Assembly: GCA_934655835.1 (NCBI GenBank)
Contig: CAKUHM010000038.1
Span: 1 to 9,993 of the forward strand
Source of the DNA: an uncultured Collinsella sp.
GTDB lineage: Bacteria > Actinomycetota > Coriobacteriia > Coriobacteriales > Coriobacteriaceae
Reading direction: 5' to 3'
DNA length: 9,993 nt
The stretch's first letter is position 1. Each line of letters begins with the position of its first letter. The position numbers were made by a program, and so were the translations under genes. Under the pieces are notes generated by a model that did not search any database, was not told the origin of the DNA, and worked only from the letters and a program-made list of their open reading frames with translations. Of this stretch, positions 1 through 6,517 are shown one piece after another.

Positions 1-11
1 AGGAGTACACC

Positions 12-1790
12 ATGGACGAGAAGACCAAAGAGCAGATTCAGCAGGAGGCCGCCGAGCTGGTTGCCAAGCTGCAGCCGCGTTCCGGCAAGTTCCGCACCAT
101 CAGCCCCGAGATGGACCCGCTGCGTCTGGGCTCTGGCTGGAGCATCGAGGACCTGGACAAGCCGCAGGTCATCATCGAGTCGACGTTCGGCGACTCGCAC
201 CCGGGTTCCGCCGGCCTGTATGAGCTGGTCGAGGAGGTGCGCGCCGGTGTTGCCGAGGCTGGTGGCCACGGTGCCCGTTACTTCTGCACCGATATTTGCG
301 ACGGCGAGGCCCAGGGCCACGACGGCATCAACTACTCGCTGCCCAGCCGCGACATGATTGCCAACATGATCGAGATTCACGCCAAGGCCACCCCGTTCGA
401 CGCCGGCGTCTTTGTCGCCAGCTGCGATAAGGGCCTGCCCGCGAACCTCATGGCCATGGGCCGCATCAACATCCCGTCGATCGTCGTCACCGGCGGCGTC
501 ATGGATGCTGGTCCCGACCTGCTGACCCTGGAGCAGCTCGGTGCTATTTCGGCCCGCTACGAGCGCGGCGAGATCTCCCGCGAGGAGCTCGAGTTCGCTA
601 AGCACAACGCCTGCCCCAGCTGCGGCGCCTGCTCCTTTATGGGCACCGCCTCGACCATGCAGGTTACCGCCGAGGCCCTGGGCCTCATGCTTCCCGGCAC
701 GGCTCTGCTGCCCGCCACCAGCTCCGACCTGCGTGAGTTCGCTCGCGAGGCCGGCCGTCAGTCCGTGTGGCTCTCCGAGCACAACCTGTGCCCGCGCGAC
801 ATCGTGACCAAGGAGTCCTTCGAGAACCTCATCATGATCCACGGTGCCATCTCCGGCTCCACCAACTCGCTGCTGCACATCCCCGCGATCGCCCGTGAGT
901 TTGGCATCGAGATGTCCGCCGACGACTTCGATCGTCTACACCGTGGCGCCCACTACCTGCTCAACGTTCGTCCCGCAGGCGAGTGGCCGGCGCAGTTCTT
1001 CTACTATGCGGGCGGCGTGCCGCGCATCATGGAGGAGATCAAGTCGATGCTCCACCTCGACGTCATGACCGTCACCGGCAAGACCCTCGGCGAGAACCTC
1101 GAGGAGCTCAAGAACAATGGCTACTACGAGAAGTGCGGCCGTTACCTGGAGAAGTGGAACCTCAAGCGCGAGGACATCATCCGTCCGTTCGACCAGGCTT
1201 TCGGTACCGACGGCTCCATCGCCATCCTTCACGGCAACCTTGCCCCCGAGGGTGCTGTCGTTAAGCACACCGTCGTTCCGCGTGAGATGTTCCAGGCTAC
1301 GCTCAAGGCCCGCCCGTTCGACTGCGAGGAGGACGCCATCCACGCCGTCCTGACGCACGAGGTCAAGCCCGGCGACGCCGTCATCATTCGCTACGAGGGC
1401 CCCAAGGGTTCCGGCATGCCCGAGATGTTCTACACCACCGAGGCTATCGCCAGCGACCCCGAGCTCGGCGCTTCCATTGCCCTGATCACCGATGGCCGCT
1501 TCTCCGGCGCCTCCAAGGGCCCGGCTATCGGTCACGTTTCGCCCGAGGCTGCCGTGGGTGGCCCGATTGCCCTGATCGAGGAGGGCGACCTCATCCAGAT
1601 CAACATCCCCGAGCGTTCGCTGTCCATCGTGGGCATCGCTGGCAAGGAGATGGAGCCGGCCGAGGTCGACGCCGTCCTGGCCGAGCGCCGTGCTGCTTGG
1701 AGGCCCAAGGCTTACCGCTATACCTCCGGCACGCTCAAGTTCTTTACCGAGCATGCAGTTTCCGCCATCCAGGGTGGCTACATGGAGTAG
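12..1790 (+). CDS. IlvD/Edd-family dehydratase, probably acting on a sugar acid (aldonate)
   Basis: A complete 592-residue member of the IlvD/Edd family, which removes water from 2,3-dihydroxy acids to give 2-keto-3-deoxy acids using an Fe-S cluster and Mg2+. Visible family marks are GHDGINYSLPSRD (102-114), CDKGLP (138-143), CPSCGAC (201-207), SGSTNSLLH (281-289) and DGRFSGASKGPAIGHVSPEA (494-513). The last carries the usual catalytic serine (S498). The position where many members have the first cluster cysteine reads HPGSAGL, with Gly65; Cys138 and a cysteine of the CPSCGAC block remain. An extra Cys97 precedes Asp98, a likely metal ligand. An AGGAG at 1-5 sets the start. The N-terminus differs from standard biosynthetic IlvD, so with KdgK and KdgA in the same window I favour gluconate or another hexonate as substrate, yielding KDG. 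That choice is inference; a true dihydroxy-acid dehydratase of branched-chain synthesis is not excluded. Genes upstream are outside the window. Confidence 0.9.
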   Translation: MDEKTKEQIQQEAAELVAKLQPRSGKFRTISPEMDPLRLGSGWSIEDLDKPQVIIESTFGDSHPGSAGLYELVEEVRAGVAEAGGHGARYFCTDICDGEAQGHDGINYSLPSRDMIANMIEIHAKATPFDAGVFVASCDKGLPANLMAMGRINIPSIVVTGGVMDAGPDLLTLEQLGAISARYERGEISREELEFAKHNACPSCGACSFMGTASTMQVTAEALGLMLPGTALLPATSSDLREFAREAGRQSVWLSEHNLCPRDIVTKESFENLIMIHGAISGSTNSLLHIPAIAREFGIEMSADDFDRLHRGAHYLLNVRPAGEWPAQFFYYAGGVPRIMEEIKSMLHLDVMTVTGKTLGENLEELKNNGYYEKCGRYLEKWNLKREDIIRPFDQAFGTDGSIAILHGNLAPEGAVVKHTVVPREMFQATLKARPFDCEEDAIHAVLTHEVKPGDAVIIRYEGPKGSGMPEMFYTTEAIASDPELGASIALITDGRFSGASKGPAIGHVSPEAAVGGPIALIEEGDLIQINIPERSLSIVGIAGKEMEPAEVDAVLAERRAAWRPKAYRYTSGTLKFFTEHAVSAIQGGYME

Positions 1791-1832
1791 CGCCCGGGCG
1801 CATCGAATTCTCCTCTCATAGATGCGCGGCAG

Positions 1833-1868
1833 AAAGGCCCCGAGTTCACACGAGCTCGGGGCCTTTTC
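1833..1868 (+). terminator. Intrinsic terminator after the dehydratase gene
   Basis: AAAGGCCCCGAG pairs perfectly with CTCGGGGCCTTT (arms 1833-1844 and 1855-1866, loop of 10) and a short T-rich stretch follows. It lies 43 bases after the stop codon at 1790, as expected for the end of the dehydratase transcript. Confidence 0.85.
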
Positions 1869-1891
1869 GTCTTGGTTGCGGACGCATTGCC

Positions 1892-2017
1892 GGACGAAAA
1901 CCGTTTGCGTCTGGTATTTGCCCGTACGAAAGCGTAATTTACGTCTCATTTCCGTACGCAAATCAGACGAAAACCGTTTGCGTCTGATTTAAAACCGTAC
2001 GCAAACGGTTTTCGTCT
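1892..2017. repeat. Cluster of palindromic repeats between convergent genes
   Basis: The 21-mer starting GACGAAAACCGTTTGCGTCT occurs identically at 1893-1913 and 1966-1986. Each copy is itself a near palindrome. A reverse-orientation copy at 1999-2017 pairs perfectly over 19 bases with 1965-1983, leaving a 15-base loop. Degenerate pieces with CGTACG and ACGTCT lie between (1923-1960). Both flanking genes point into the region, so these are unlikely to be promoter operators. A terminator role for the ATPase gene, or a REP/MITE-like repeat, fits better. No protein-coding potential was seen. Confidence 0.75.
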
Positions 2018-2034
2018 TTTGGGCTGGGGCTTCT

Positions 2035-3126
2035 CTACAACTCAGCCTCCAGTTCGGCTTTATGATCGTTGAGATAGTCGCGCATGTAGGGGATGGCGAA
2101 CGATACCTTGCCGTATGAGGGTGCCTCAATAATCGATTCTCTGAGCAAGCGGCTGCGGATGGAGCTCACCTGCTGAGGCGTTTTGTTCAGGTCGTCGGCC
2201 ACCATGCTGGTCGAACATGTTTGCCCCAACGATGCCATGCTCAACAGATAGGCGATACATGTGGGCGGAATGCGCTGCAGCGCGGGCTCAATCACCATGG
2301 CGCAGAAGCGTTCGCGTGCCGTCGCAATGCCACGATCGGCCTCTTCGTCTCCAATAACTGTTGTATGTGCGCGTCTCGCTAACTGCCATGCATAGTATCC
2401 AACGAGCTGGATCATAAAAGGATAGCCTTGCGTTGCCTCGGCAAGTTGGCTGGCGATGCCGGGCTTGAGCTCCATGCCAGACGCTTCAATGGTTTCCTCG
2501 AGGGAGTACGACACTTCGGTTACTGCCACAGCCTTCAGGTCAAAGGGGAGGGCGCGGCGCAAAAACGTAAGTGTCTTTCCGTTGATGACACTTTCGATCA
2601 TCGAGGGCAGCCCTGCAAAAACGAAGGCGATATCAAGGTCTTCGCCGATAACCTGCTGAATTGCAATGGAAAGCGTCCGAACCTCTTCGATCTCGGCATC
2701 TTGGACTTCATCGAGGGTGATGAGCAGGCCGTTGCCATTTTTGGATATTGTCTGCCTTATCGCGTCGCGCAAAGAAGGGCCAATTCGTTCGATGTCTATG
2801 CTACCGAGAGATATGCCGGCGACAGCGGGTTCGAATCTAGCGTGTTTGGCTTGAACCTTGGGCTGGAGCTGTTCAAGAATGCGCTGGCAGAGCCCTTCGG
2901 TTGCGACTTCCTTAATAACGGTCCAACCGCGATCTTGAGCAAGACGCGCGCACTCATCAAGGAGGACCGTTTTACCCGTTCCGCGGACACCGGCAATGCG
3001 CATCAGGCGCCCCGGTGCGCCGGGTCCATTGATGAGGCCCTCGTTGAACTCCTCGAGTACATCCTCGCGGCCGATAATCATGGGAGGCGTTTTGCCTGCT
3101 GTAGGTTTAAACGGATTTGTCTGCAT
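2035..3126 (-). CDS. AAA-type ATP-binding protein with C-terminal winged-helix-like region
   Basis: About 363 residues from the ATG at 3126, which has AGAGGTG upstream. A GTG nine bases earlier (3135) is in frame but overlaps that ribosome-binding site. The N-terminal IGREDVLEEF (18-27) is typical of the Orc1/Cdc6- or STAND-like box that precedes Walker A. Walker A is GVRGTGKT (46-53); Walker B is LLITLDEVQ (134-142) with D139/E140; AFVFAGLP (167-174) looks like the strand after sensor 1. The C-terminal 80 residues contain ADDLNKTPQQVSSIRSRLLRE, a helix-turn-helix-like segment. No partner enzyme, nuclease or transposase is visible, so its role is unknown. Its sequence looks less GC-rich than the sugar-acid genes, which suggests acquisition; I did not calculate this. 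It converges on the dehydratase gene and lies downstream of, but 113 bases from, the YczE-like gene. Confidence 0.85.
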   Translation of the reverse strand: MQTNPFKPTAGKTPPMIIGREDVLEEFNEGLINGPGAPGRLMRIAGVRGTGKTVLLDECARLAQDRGWTVIKEVATEGLCQRILEQLQPKVQAKHARFEPAVAGISLGSIDIERIGPSLRDAIRQTISKNGNGLLITLDEVQDAEIEEVRTLSIAIQQVIGEDLDIAFVFAGLPSMIESVINGKTLTFLRRALPFDLKAVAVTEVSYSLEETIEASGMELKPGIASQLAEATQGYPFMIQLVGYYAWQLARRAHTTVIGDEEADRGIATARERFCAMVIEPALQRIPPTCIAYLLSMASLGQTCSTSMVADDLNKTPQQVSSIRSRLLRESIIEAPSYGKVSFAIPYMRDYLNDHKAELEAEL

Positions 3127-3147
3127 ATGCGCCACCTCTGCTCAAGT

Positions 3148-3217
3148 TATAGCAAGATATAGCAAAGTATAGCAACATATAGCAAAGTATAGCGAGATAT
3201 AGCAACGTATAGCGCGG
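3148..3217. repeat. Seven tandem 10-bp repeats (TATAGCRANN) just upstream of the ATPase gene
   Basis: Seven consecutive units, all exactly 10 bases, start with TATAGC: TATAGCAAGA, TATAGCAAAG, TATAGCAACA, TATAGCAAAG, TATAGCGAGA, TATAGCAACG and TATAGCGCGG. Six bases are invariant and the last four vary. The array ends 22 bases before the ATPase start codon. Read on the minus strand each unit gives TTGCTATA, so -35-like TTGCTA and -10-like TATANN hexamers sit 18 bases apart across two units. The period matches one DNA helical turn, which would put a bound protein on one face. It may be the promoter or an autoregulatory site of the ATPase gene. Confidence 0.85.
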
Positions 3218-3239
3218 TTTGTGGGCTCTTGCGACTGCG

Positions 3240-3920
3240 CTACTCCCCAAACGCCATGCGGATAAAGCGCTTGGCGAACAACTTATTGGCTACGTTGATG
3301 ACGTGGCCCAGGAACAGTGCCGAGATAGCGGTGGTTACACCAAAGCCGCCCAGGTTGTGCATGAGCACGAGTGATAGGGCGAGGGATGCCGCGACGTGTG
3401 AGCAGTCGAATACGACCTTAACATCGCCAAAGCGACGCTTGAGCTTTTCGGCAATTACCTGCACCAGGCCATCCGGCGCGTTGGGCACGACGCCCATATT
3501 GACCACCAGGCTTACGCCAAACGCGGTGACGGCAAGCGAAAGCAGCATAGTCGCGACCTGCGCGGGGAGTGCGGTGGGGTGCAGAGGATTGACTGCCATA
3601 AAGAAGTCGGTGAAGCCGCCGATAAGCGTGGAGAAAAAGAGCTCGAGCAGAATGCGCGGCTGGAACTCACGGCGAAGAATAGCCAATTGGGCTGCAATGT
3701 AAGCGACGTAGGTCACGGTGATCCAAAAACCGAGCGTCTTGCCAGTGAGCATGGACAGGGTCGTGGCAAAGCAGGTGAGGGCGGCCACGCCAAGGCCCGA
3801 TGCCGTCTGGAGGCTCATGCCGAGGGCCAAAATGGCAACGCCGACCAGATACATGAGCATCCTGATCGCGGTGTGGCACCAATCGATGTTCTCGCCATTC
3901 ATTACGATGAGCGGTCGCAT
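3240..3920 (-). CDS. YczE/YitT-like integral membrane protein
   Basis: A 226-residue membrane protein. Hydrophobic segments lie near residues 21-38, 45-59, 63-82, 92-109, 118-140, 175-190 and 192-208. The N-terminal SGLGVAALTCFATTLSMLTGKTLG pattern and the later GVVPNAPDGLVQVIAEKL (143-160) resemble YczE/YitT-family proteins, whose substrate is generally unknown. I chose the ATG at 3920 because GAAAGGA precedes it by about 10 bases. The frame stays open upstream to 3992, but that stretch falls inside structured element B, which is also found in the non-coding kdgK-kdgA gap. Its promoter carries the same operator and leader elements as the kdg operon, so I infer a job in sugar-acid metabolism, for example export or uptake of a sugar acid or intermediate. 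That is inference from regulation only. Confidence 0.8.
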   Translation of the reverse strand: MRPLIVMNGENIDWCHTAIRMLMYLVGVAILALGMSLQTASGLGVAALTCFATTLSMLTGKTLGFWITVTYVAYIAAQLAILRREFQPRILLELFFSTLIGGFTDFFMAVNPLHPTALPAQVATMLLSLAVTAFGVSLVVNMGVVPNAPDGLVQVIAEKLKRRFGDVKVVFDCSHVAASLALSLVLMHNLGGFGVTTAISALFLGHVINVANKLFAKRFIRMAFGE

Positions 3921-3951
3921 GTTGCTGCCGTCCTTTCGGTTGTGAGGAATT

Positions 3952-4080
3952 GGGCTGACCTGGGCCGGTGCGAAGAGGGTTATCGGAGGCACTGCTGTAA
4001 AAGCAGAAAAGCCGGCCCCACGGTCAGTCGTCTAGAAAGTGTCTCGCTGTGCCGGAATGGGACTGAAGGGCCAACGAGAC
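3952..4080 (-). ncRNA. Structured element B, copy 1 (leader of the YczE-like gene)
   Basis: A predicted multi-stem RNA, first copy. Given as plus-strand arms: P1 3955-3960 with 4022-4027; P2 3962-3968 with 4011-4017; P3 3992-3996 with 4002-4006; and a separate hairpin 4041-4049 with 4072-4080. Two unpaired segments are identical to copy 2: GGTTATCGGAGGCACTGCT (3978-3996) and CCGGAATGGGACTG (4052-4065). All stems except P3 differ in sequence from copy 2 yet still pair. The minus strand is favoured by context, since it ends 32 bases before the YczE-like start codon, and by a G-U pair in the separate hairpin that would be C-A on the plus strand. One position next to P1 argues the other way. I do not recognise the class. 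Confidence 0.6.
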
Positions 4081-4102
4081 GGGAGAAAAGCGAATGACAG
4101 GA

Positions 4103-4158
4103 CGTGGGCAATAGGATGCCAAGATGGTAGGGTGCGTCTTAGCATCCTATTGCTCACG
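4103..4158 (-). ncRNA. Structured element A, copy 1 (5' hairpin of the YczE-like transcript)
   Basis: GCAATAGGATGC (4108-4119) pairs perfectly with GCATCCTATTGC (4142-4153), extended by CGTG/CACG outside. The 22-base top (4120-4141) reads CAAGATGGTAGGGTGCGTCT and closes an inner AAGATG/CGTCTT stem. Copy 2 at 9552-9609 has the same top with four pyrimidine- or purine-type changes plus one at the end, on a stem of wholly different sequence. On the minus strand it would lie about 20 bases after the predicted transcription start, near the 5' end of the mRNA. Strand cannot be settled from pairing alone. Confidence 0.6.
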
Positions 4159-4161
4159 CTT

Positions 4162-4179
4162 AACGAAATCGGTTTCGTT
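4162..4179. promoter_or_regulatory. LacI-type operator at the YczE-like promoter
   Basis: AACGAAATCGGTTTCGTT is an 18-base palindrome with one central mismatched pair, typical in size and symmetry of LacI-family operators (central CG). The 16-base core is identical to 9626-9641 in front of kdgK. It lies 8 bases downstream of the predicted -10 box on the minus strand, where a bound repressor would block initiation. Confidence 0.75.
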
Positions 4180-4187
4180 TGAGCCTT

Positions 4188-4214
4188 AGTATACGCACGG
4201 GATTCCTTTTGCAA
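4188..4214 (-). promoter_or_regulatory. Promoter of the YczE-like transcript
   Basis: On the minus strand TTGCAA (4209-4214) is followed after 15 bases by TATACT (4188-4193); TTTGCA with 16 bases is the alternative reading. The kdgK promoter has the same TTGCAA, 15-base spacing and TATACT. The predicted start is about 4180, just inside the operator. This gives an untranslated leader of roughly 260 bases that holds elements A and B. Confidence 0.65.
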
Positions 4215-4231
4215 AGAGAAAAATAATAAAA

Positions 4232-4247
4232 AGGTGAACGTTCACCT
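4232..4247. promoter_or_regulatory. Perfect 16-bp palindrome in the divergent promoter region
   Basis: AGGTGAACGTTCACCT is a perfect palindrome without a spacer. It lies between the divergent YczE-like and HIT-permease promoters, in an A-rich stretch. It is unrelated in sequence to the LacI-type operator, so a second regulator may bind here; the GntR/FadR protein encoded at 6518 is one candidate. No other copy was noticed in the window. Confidence 0.5.
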
Positions 4248-4262
4248 AATTGCAACAACTCG

Positions 4263-4303
4263 TTGGCGGTATCATGGCAAGGACATACTCGAAACCGATT
4301 TCG
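4263..4303 (+). promoter_or_regulatory. Candidate promoter and LacI-type operator of the HIT-permease operon
   Basis: CGAAACCGATTTCG (4290-4303) is the same operator core, in the opposite orientation to the other two sites. It abuts a possible -10 box, CATACT (4284-4289), with TTGGCG (4263-4268) 15 bases upstream, the same spacing as in the two other operator-bearing promoters. The boxes are weak, so the operator is surer than the promoter. The remaining 108-base leader up to 4411 shows neither element A nor B and no convincing gene. Confidence 0.55.
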
Positions 4304-4411
4304 CAACGGTTGGAGAGCGCATCGTGTGTTCGTCGTGGACTGCCGGGCAGCTTGGTTGCGCCCGTCGGTCGCATTGCGGCGAACGCTTTCACCCGGATCG
4401 AAAGGATTACC

Positions 4412-4846
4412 ATGGAACAGCACACCGATTGCTCGTACTGCATGTGCGGGACCGACAACACGCTCGTCGATGCCTTTGGCATCCCCATGCTCGACCTGCC
4501 CGCCAGCAAGCTCATCTTGTTTATGGAGCAGAGCCACAAGGGTCGCGTGATCGTGGCCTCCAAGCAGCACGTCGACGACATCTCCCGCATGTCCGAGGAG
4601 GACGCTGCCGCCTTTATGGCCGATGTGCGTCACGTCGCAGCTGCGCTGCACAAGGCGTTCAACCCCGACAAGATCAACTTTGGTGCTTATGGCGACACCA
4701 TGCATCATCTGCATGTGCATATCGTCCCCAAGTACAAGGACGACCCGTTTGAGTTTGGCGATGTGTTCGCCATGAATCCCGGTCGCGTCACGCTCGAGCC
4801 GGCTCAGTACGACGAGATCGCCCAGGCAATCATCGCCAACCTGTAA
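4412..4846 (+). CDS. HIT-family hydrolase/transferase (histidine triad protein)
   Basis: A 144-residue histidine triad protein, the usual size. The signature is HLHVHIV at 99-105 with the catalytic middle histidine H101; H98 and N89 complete the expected pocket. The N-terminal CSYCMCG (7-13) resembles the cysteine pair found at the start of many HIT proteins, which may bind zinc. HIT enzymes hydrolyse or transfer nucleoside phosphoramidates or dinucleoside polyphosphates in the cytoplasm; the substrate here is unknown. The ATG at 4412 follows GAAAGGATTACC. The frame is open back to 4250, but that stretch covers the operator and has no family similarity. The permease gene starts 66 bases downstream with no terminator seen, so the two probably form an operon, an uncommon pairing. 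Confidence 0.9.
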   Translation: MEQHTDCSYCMCGTDNTLVDAFGIPMLDLPASKLILFMEQSHKGRVIVASKQHVDDISRMSEEDAAAFMADVRHVAAALHKAFNPDKINFGAYGDTMHHLHVHIVPKYKDDPFEFGDVFAMNPGRVTLEPAQYDEIAQAIIANL

Positions 4847-4912
4847 GGCGCTTGGGGTATCCCCATGTATTGCAAAACACACAATTGCATAACTCGTTAG
4901 AGGAGCTAATTT

Positions 4913-6247
4913 ATGGATGCAGGAGTTGTTTCACTCCTTTGGGTGCTGGTGGGCGTTGTCCTGCTGGTTGCCATGATCGTTAAGTACAAGATCAACAGCA
5001 TCATCGCGCTTATCCTTTCCGCCATCTTTATCGGTCTTGCCGACGGCATTTCTGTGGGTGACCTCGTTACCACCATGGAAGACGGACTCGGCGGAACGCT
5101 CAAGTCGCTCGCGCTCATCATCATTTTTGGTGCCGCCATCGGAAAGCTGATGACCGACTCGGGCGCCTCGCAGCAGATTGCCGATACCATCGTCGATAAG
5201 CTCGGTATTAAACTGCTGCCCGTCGCACTGCTGATCATCGGCGTCATTTTTGGTATGAGCATGTTCTACGAAGTGGCATTTCTTATCGTTACGCCGCTCG
5301 TTATTAGCATCGCTAAAGAGGCCGATATTCCCTATATGCGCCTGATTATTCCGGCGGTTTCTGGCACCACGATGGGTCACTCCCTTTTCCCGCCGCAGCC
5401 TGGTCCTATGGCATTGGTGAGTGCTTTTGGTGCCGAGGTCCCGCCTGTCTACATCTTTGGTCTGATCGTTACTATCCCGACGCTTATTTGCTCCGGTCTT
5501 TTGCTGTGCCACGTTATCCCCGGTCTTGATGACATGCCGCTCGGCAACGTTATGAAGCCGGCGGAGCGCAAACCTGCCGAGGAGCTGCCGCCGTTTTGGC
5601 TTTCCATCCTGGTGCCGTTGTTCCCTGCCATCATCATGATCGGCGCTTCGATTGTTAAGAACACGGTGGGCGAGGGCTGCTTTGCTTACGACCTTGCCAG
5701 CTGCATCGGCAGCGCCGATATCACCATGCTGATCACGATGATTCTCGCCATGGTGGCCTATGGCTACACGCGCGGCATGGACGGCGGCGAGATCTCGAGC
5801 TCTATGTCCGATGCCATTAAAGGTGTTGCGAACGTGCTGCTCGTTATTGGCGCCGGCGGCATCATGAAGCAGGTCATCATTACCTCTGGCGTTGGTGCGA
5901 CCCTCGCCGACATGGTGAGCCTGATGCCGGTGTCTCCGCTGATTCTTGCTTGGGTGATTACGGTCGTCCTTCGCCTGCTCACCGGCCAGGGCACTGTCTC
6001 GGCCATTACTGCTGCTGGCGTTGTGGCGCCGATGGTTGCACAGTTTGGTATTAACCCGGTGCTGGCAGTGCTCGTCTGCGCTTGCGCATCCAACACCATC
6101 ACGCCTATGTACGATGGCGGCTACCTGCTCTTCCAGCAGTCGTTCGGCCTGTCGATGAAGGACACGTACAAGACGTGGGGCTTGCTTGAACTCGTAAACT
6201 CCGTCGTCGGCCTGATCATGGTTCTAATCTTGAGCCTGTTTATTTAG
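4913..6247 (+). CDS. GntP-family sugar-acid permease (gluconate:H+ symporter type)
   Basis: A 444-residue polytopic membrane protein of the GntP family, whose members import gluconate and related hydroxy acids with protons. The length is as usual and no truncation is seen. Family features are a hydrophobic N-terminal pair of helices, the conserved GLGGTLKSLALIIIFGAAIG region (58-77), HSLFPPQPGP (156-165, matching the usual VPPHPGP loop but with Gln for His), LTGQGTVSAITAAG (356-369) and SNTITPMYDGGYLLF (393-407). GAGGAG 8 bases upstream supports the ATG at 4913. With KdgK and KdgA controlled by the same operator type, the likely cargo is gluconate or another hexonate. Other GntP members carry D-serine, glycerate or fructuronate, so the substrate is not proven. 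Confidence 0.92.
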   Translation: MDAGVVSLLWVLVGVVLLVAMIVKYKINSIIALILSAIFIGLADGISVGDLVTTMEDGLGGTLKSLALIIIFGAAIGKLMTDSGASQQIADTIVDKLGIKLLPVALLIIGVIFGMSMFYEVAFLIVTPLVISIAKEADIPYMRLIIPAVSGTTMGHSLFPPQPGPMALVSAFGAEVPPVYIFGLIVTIPTLICSGLLLCHVIPGLDDMPLGNVMKPAERKPAEELPPFWLSILVPLFPAIIMIGASIVKNTVGEGCFAYDLASCIGSADITMLITMILAMVAYGYTRGMDGGEISSSMSDAIKGVANVLLVIGAGGIMKQVIITSGVGATLADMVSLMPVSPLILAWVITVVLRLLTGQGTVSAITAAGVVAPMVAQFGINPVLAVLVCACASNTITPMYDGGYLLFQQSFGLSMKDTYKTWGLLELVNSVVGLIMVLILSLFI

Positions 6248-6281
6248 GCTTAAGCGGATTGCTTTTATAAAACGCGCTAGC

Positions 6282-6330
6282 AAAAGCCCCCGGACGGTTT
6301 ACAAAGGCAGTCGTCCGGGGGCTTTTATTA
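6282..6330 (+). terminator. Intrinsic terminator after the GntP permease gene
   Basis: A perfect 15-bp stem, AAAAGCCCCCGGACG with CGTCCGGGGGCTTTT (6282-6296 and 6312-6326), has a 15-base loop and is followed by ATTATTATC. It lies 35 bases after the permease stop codon. The A/T ends of the stem would let it work in both directions. Confidence 0.9.
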
Positions 6331-6372
6331 TCACCTCAACTTCGGCAATCATTTCCCGGCTATCTAACATCT

Positions 6373-6455
6373 CCCTCATCAGTTGCGGTGGAATAGGGAT
6401 TGTTTCGCGGCCCAGGTGGCGCGAACAGTCCCTATTTCACCGCAACTGAGGGGGT
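6373..6455. repeat. Long inverted repeat, copy 1, upstream of the GntR-type gene
   Basis: AGTTGCGGTGGAATAGGGAT (6381-6400) and the following TGTTTCGC pair with GCGAACAGTCCCTATTTCAC and CGCAACT (6420-6447), extended outside by CCCTCA/TGAGGGG. The centre is GGCCCAGGTGG. Copy 2 at 7215-7300 is nearly identical and in the same orientation. It looks like a miniature palindromic repeat (REP or MITE type). Confidence 0.85.
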
Positions 6456-6517
6456 GGGGGATGCGATAGTATTGCATGGTGGTATTTGACAAACCGAGGG
6501 TTTCTTCCGAGGGCTTT

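Noticed and set aside
936..1961. 341-residue open frame on the minus strand
   Set aside because: It is antisense to the well-supported dehydratase gene and crosses its terminator; no recognisable domain.
2428..3162. 244-residue open frame on the plus strand
   Set aside because: It is antisense to the ATPase gene with its Walker motifs, and shows no family similarity.
3148..3217. CRISPR array
   Set aside because: The units are 10 bases with no unique spacers and there are no cas genes; this is a simple tandem repeat.
3921..3992. N-terminal extension of the YczE-like protein to an ATG at 3992
   Set aside because: The stretch overlaps element B, which is also present in a clearly non-coding gap, and a better ribosome-binding site serves the ATG at 3920.
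3952..4080. T-box, SAM, TPP, cobalamin or ZTP riboswitch
   Set aside because: I compared the invariant segments by eye with the recalled core motifs of these classes and found no match. This is from memory and a covariance search is needed to be sure.
4160..4882. 240-residue open frame on the minus strand
   Set aside because: It covers the HIT gene in reverse and the promoter region; the HIT frame has the diagnostic histidine triad.
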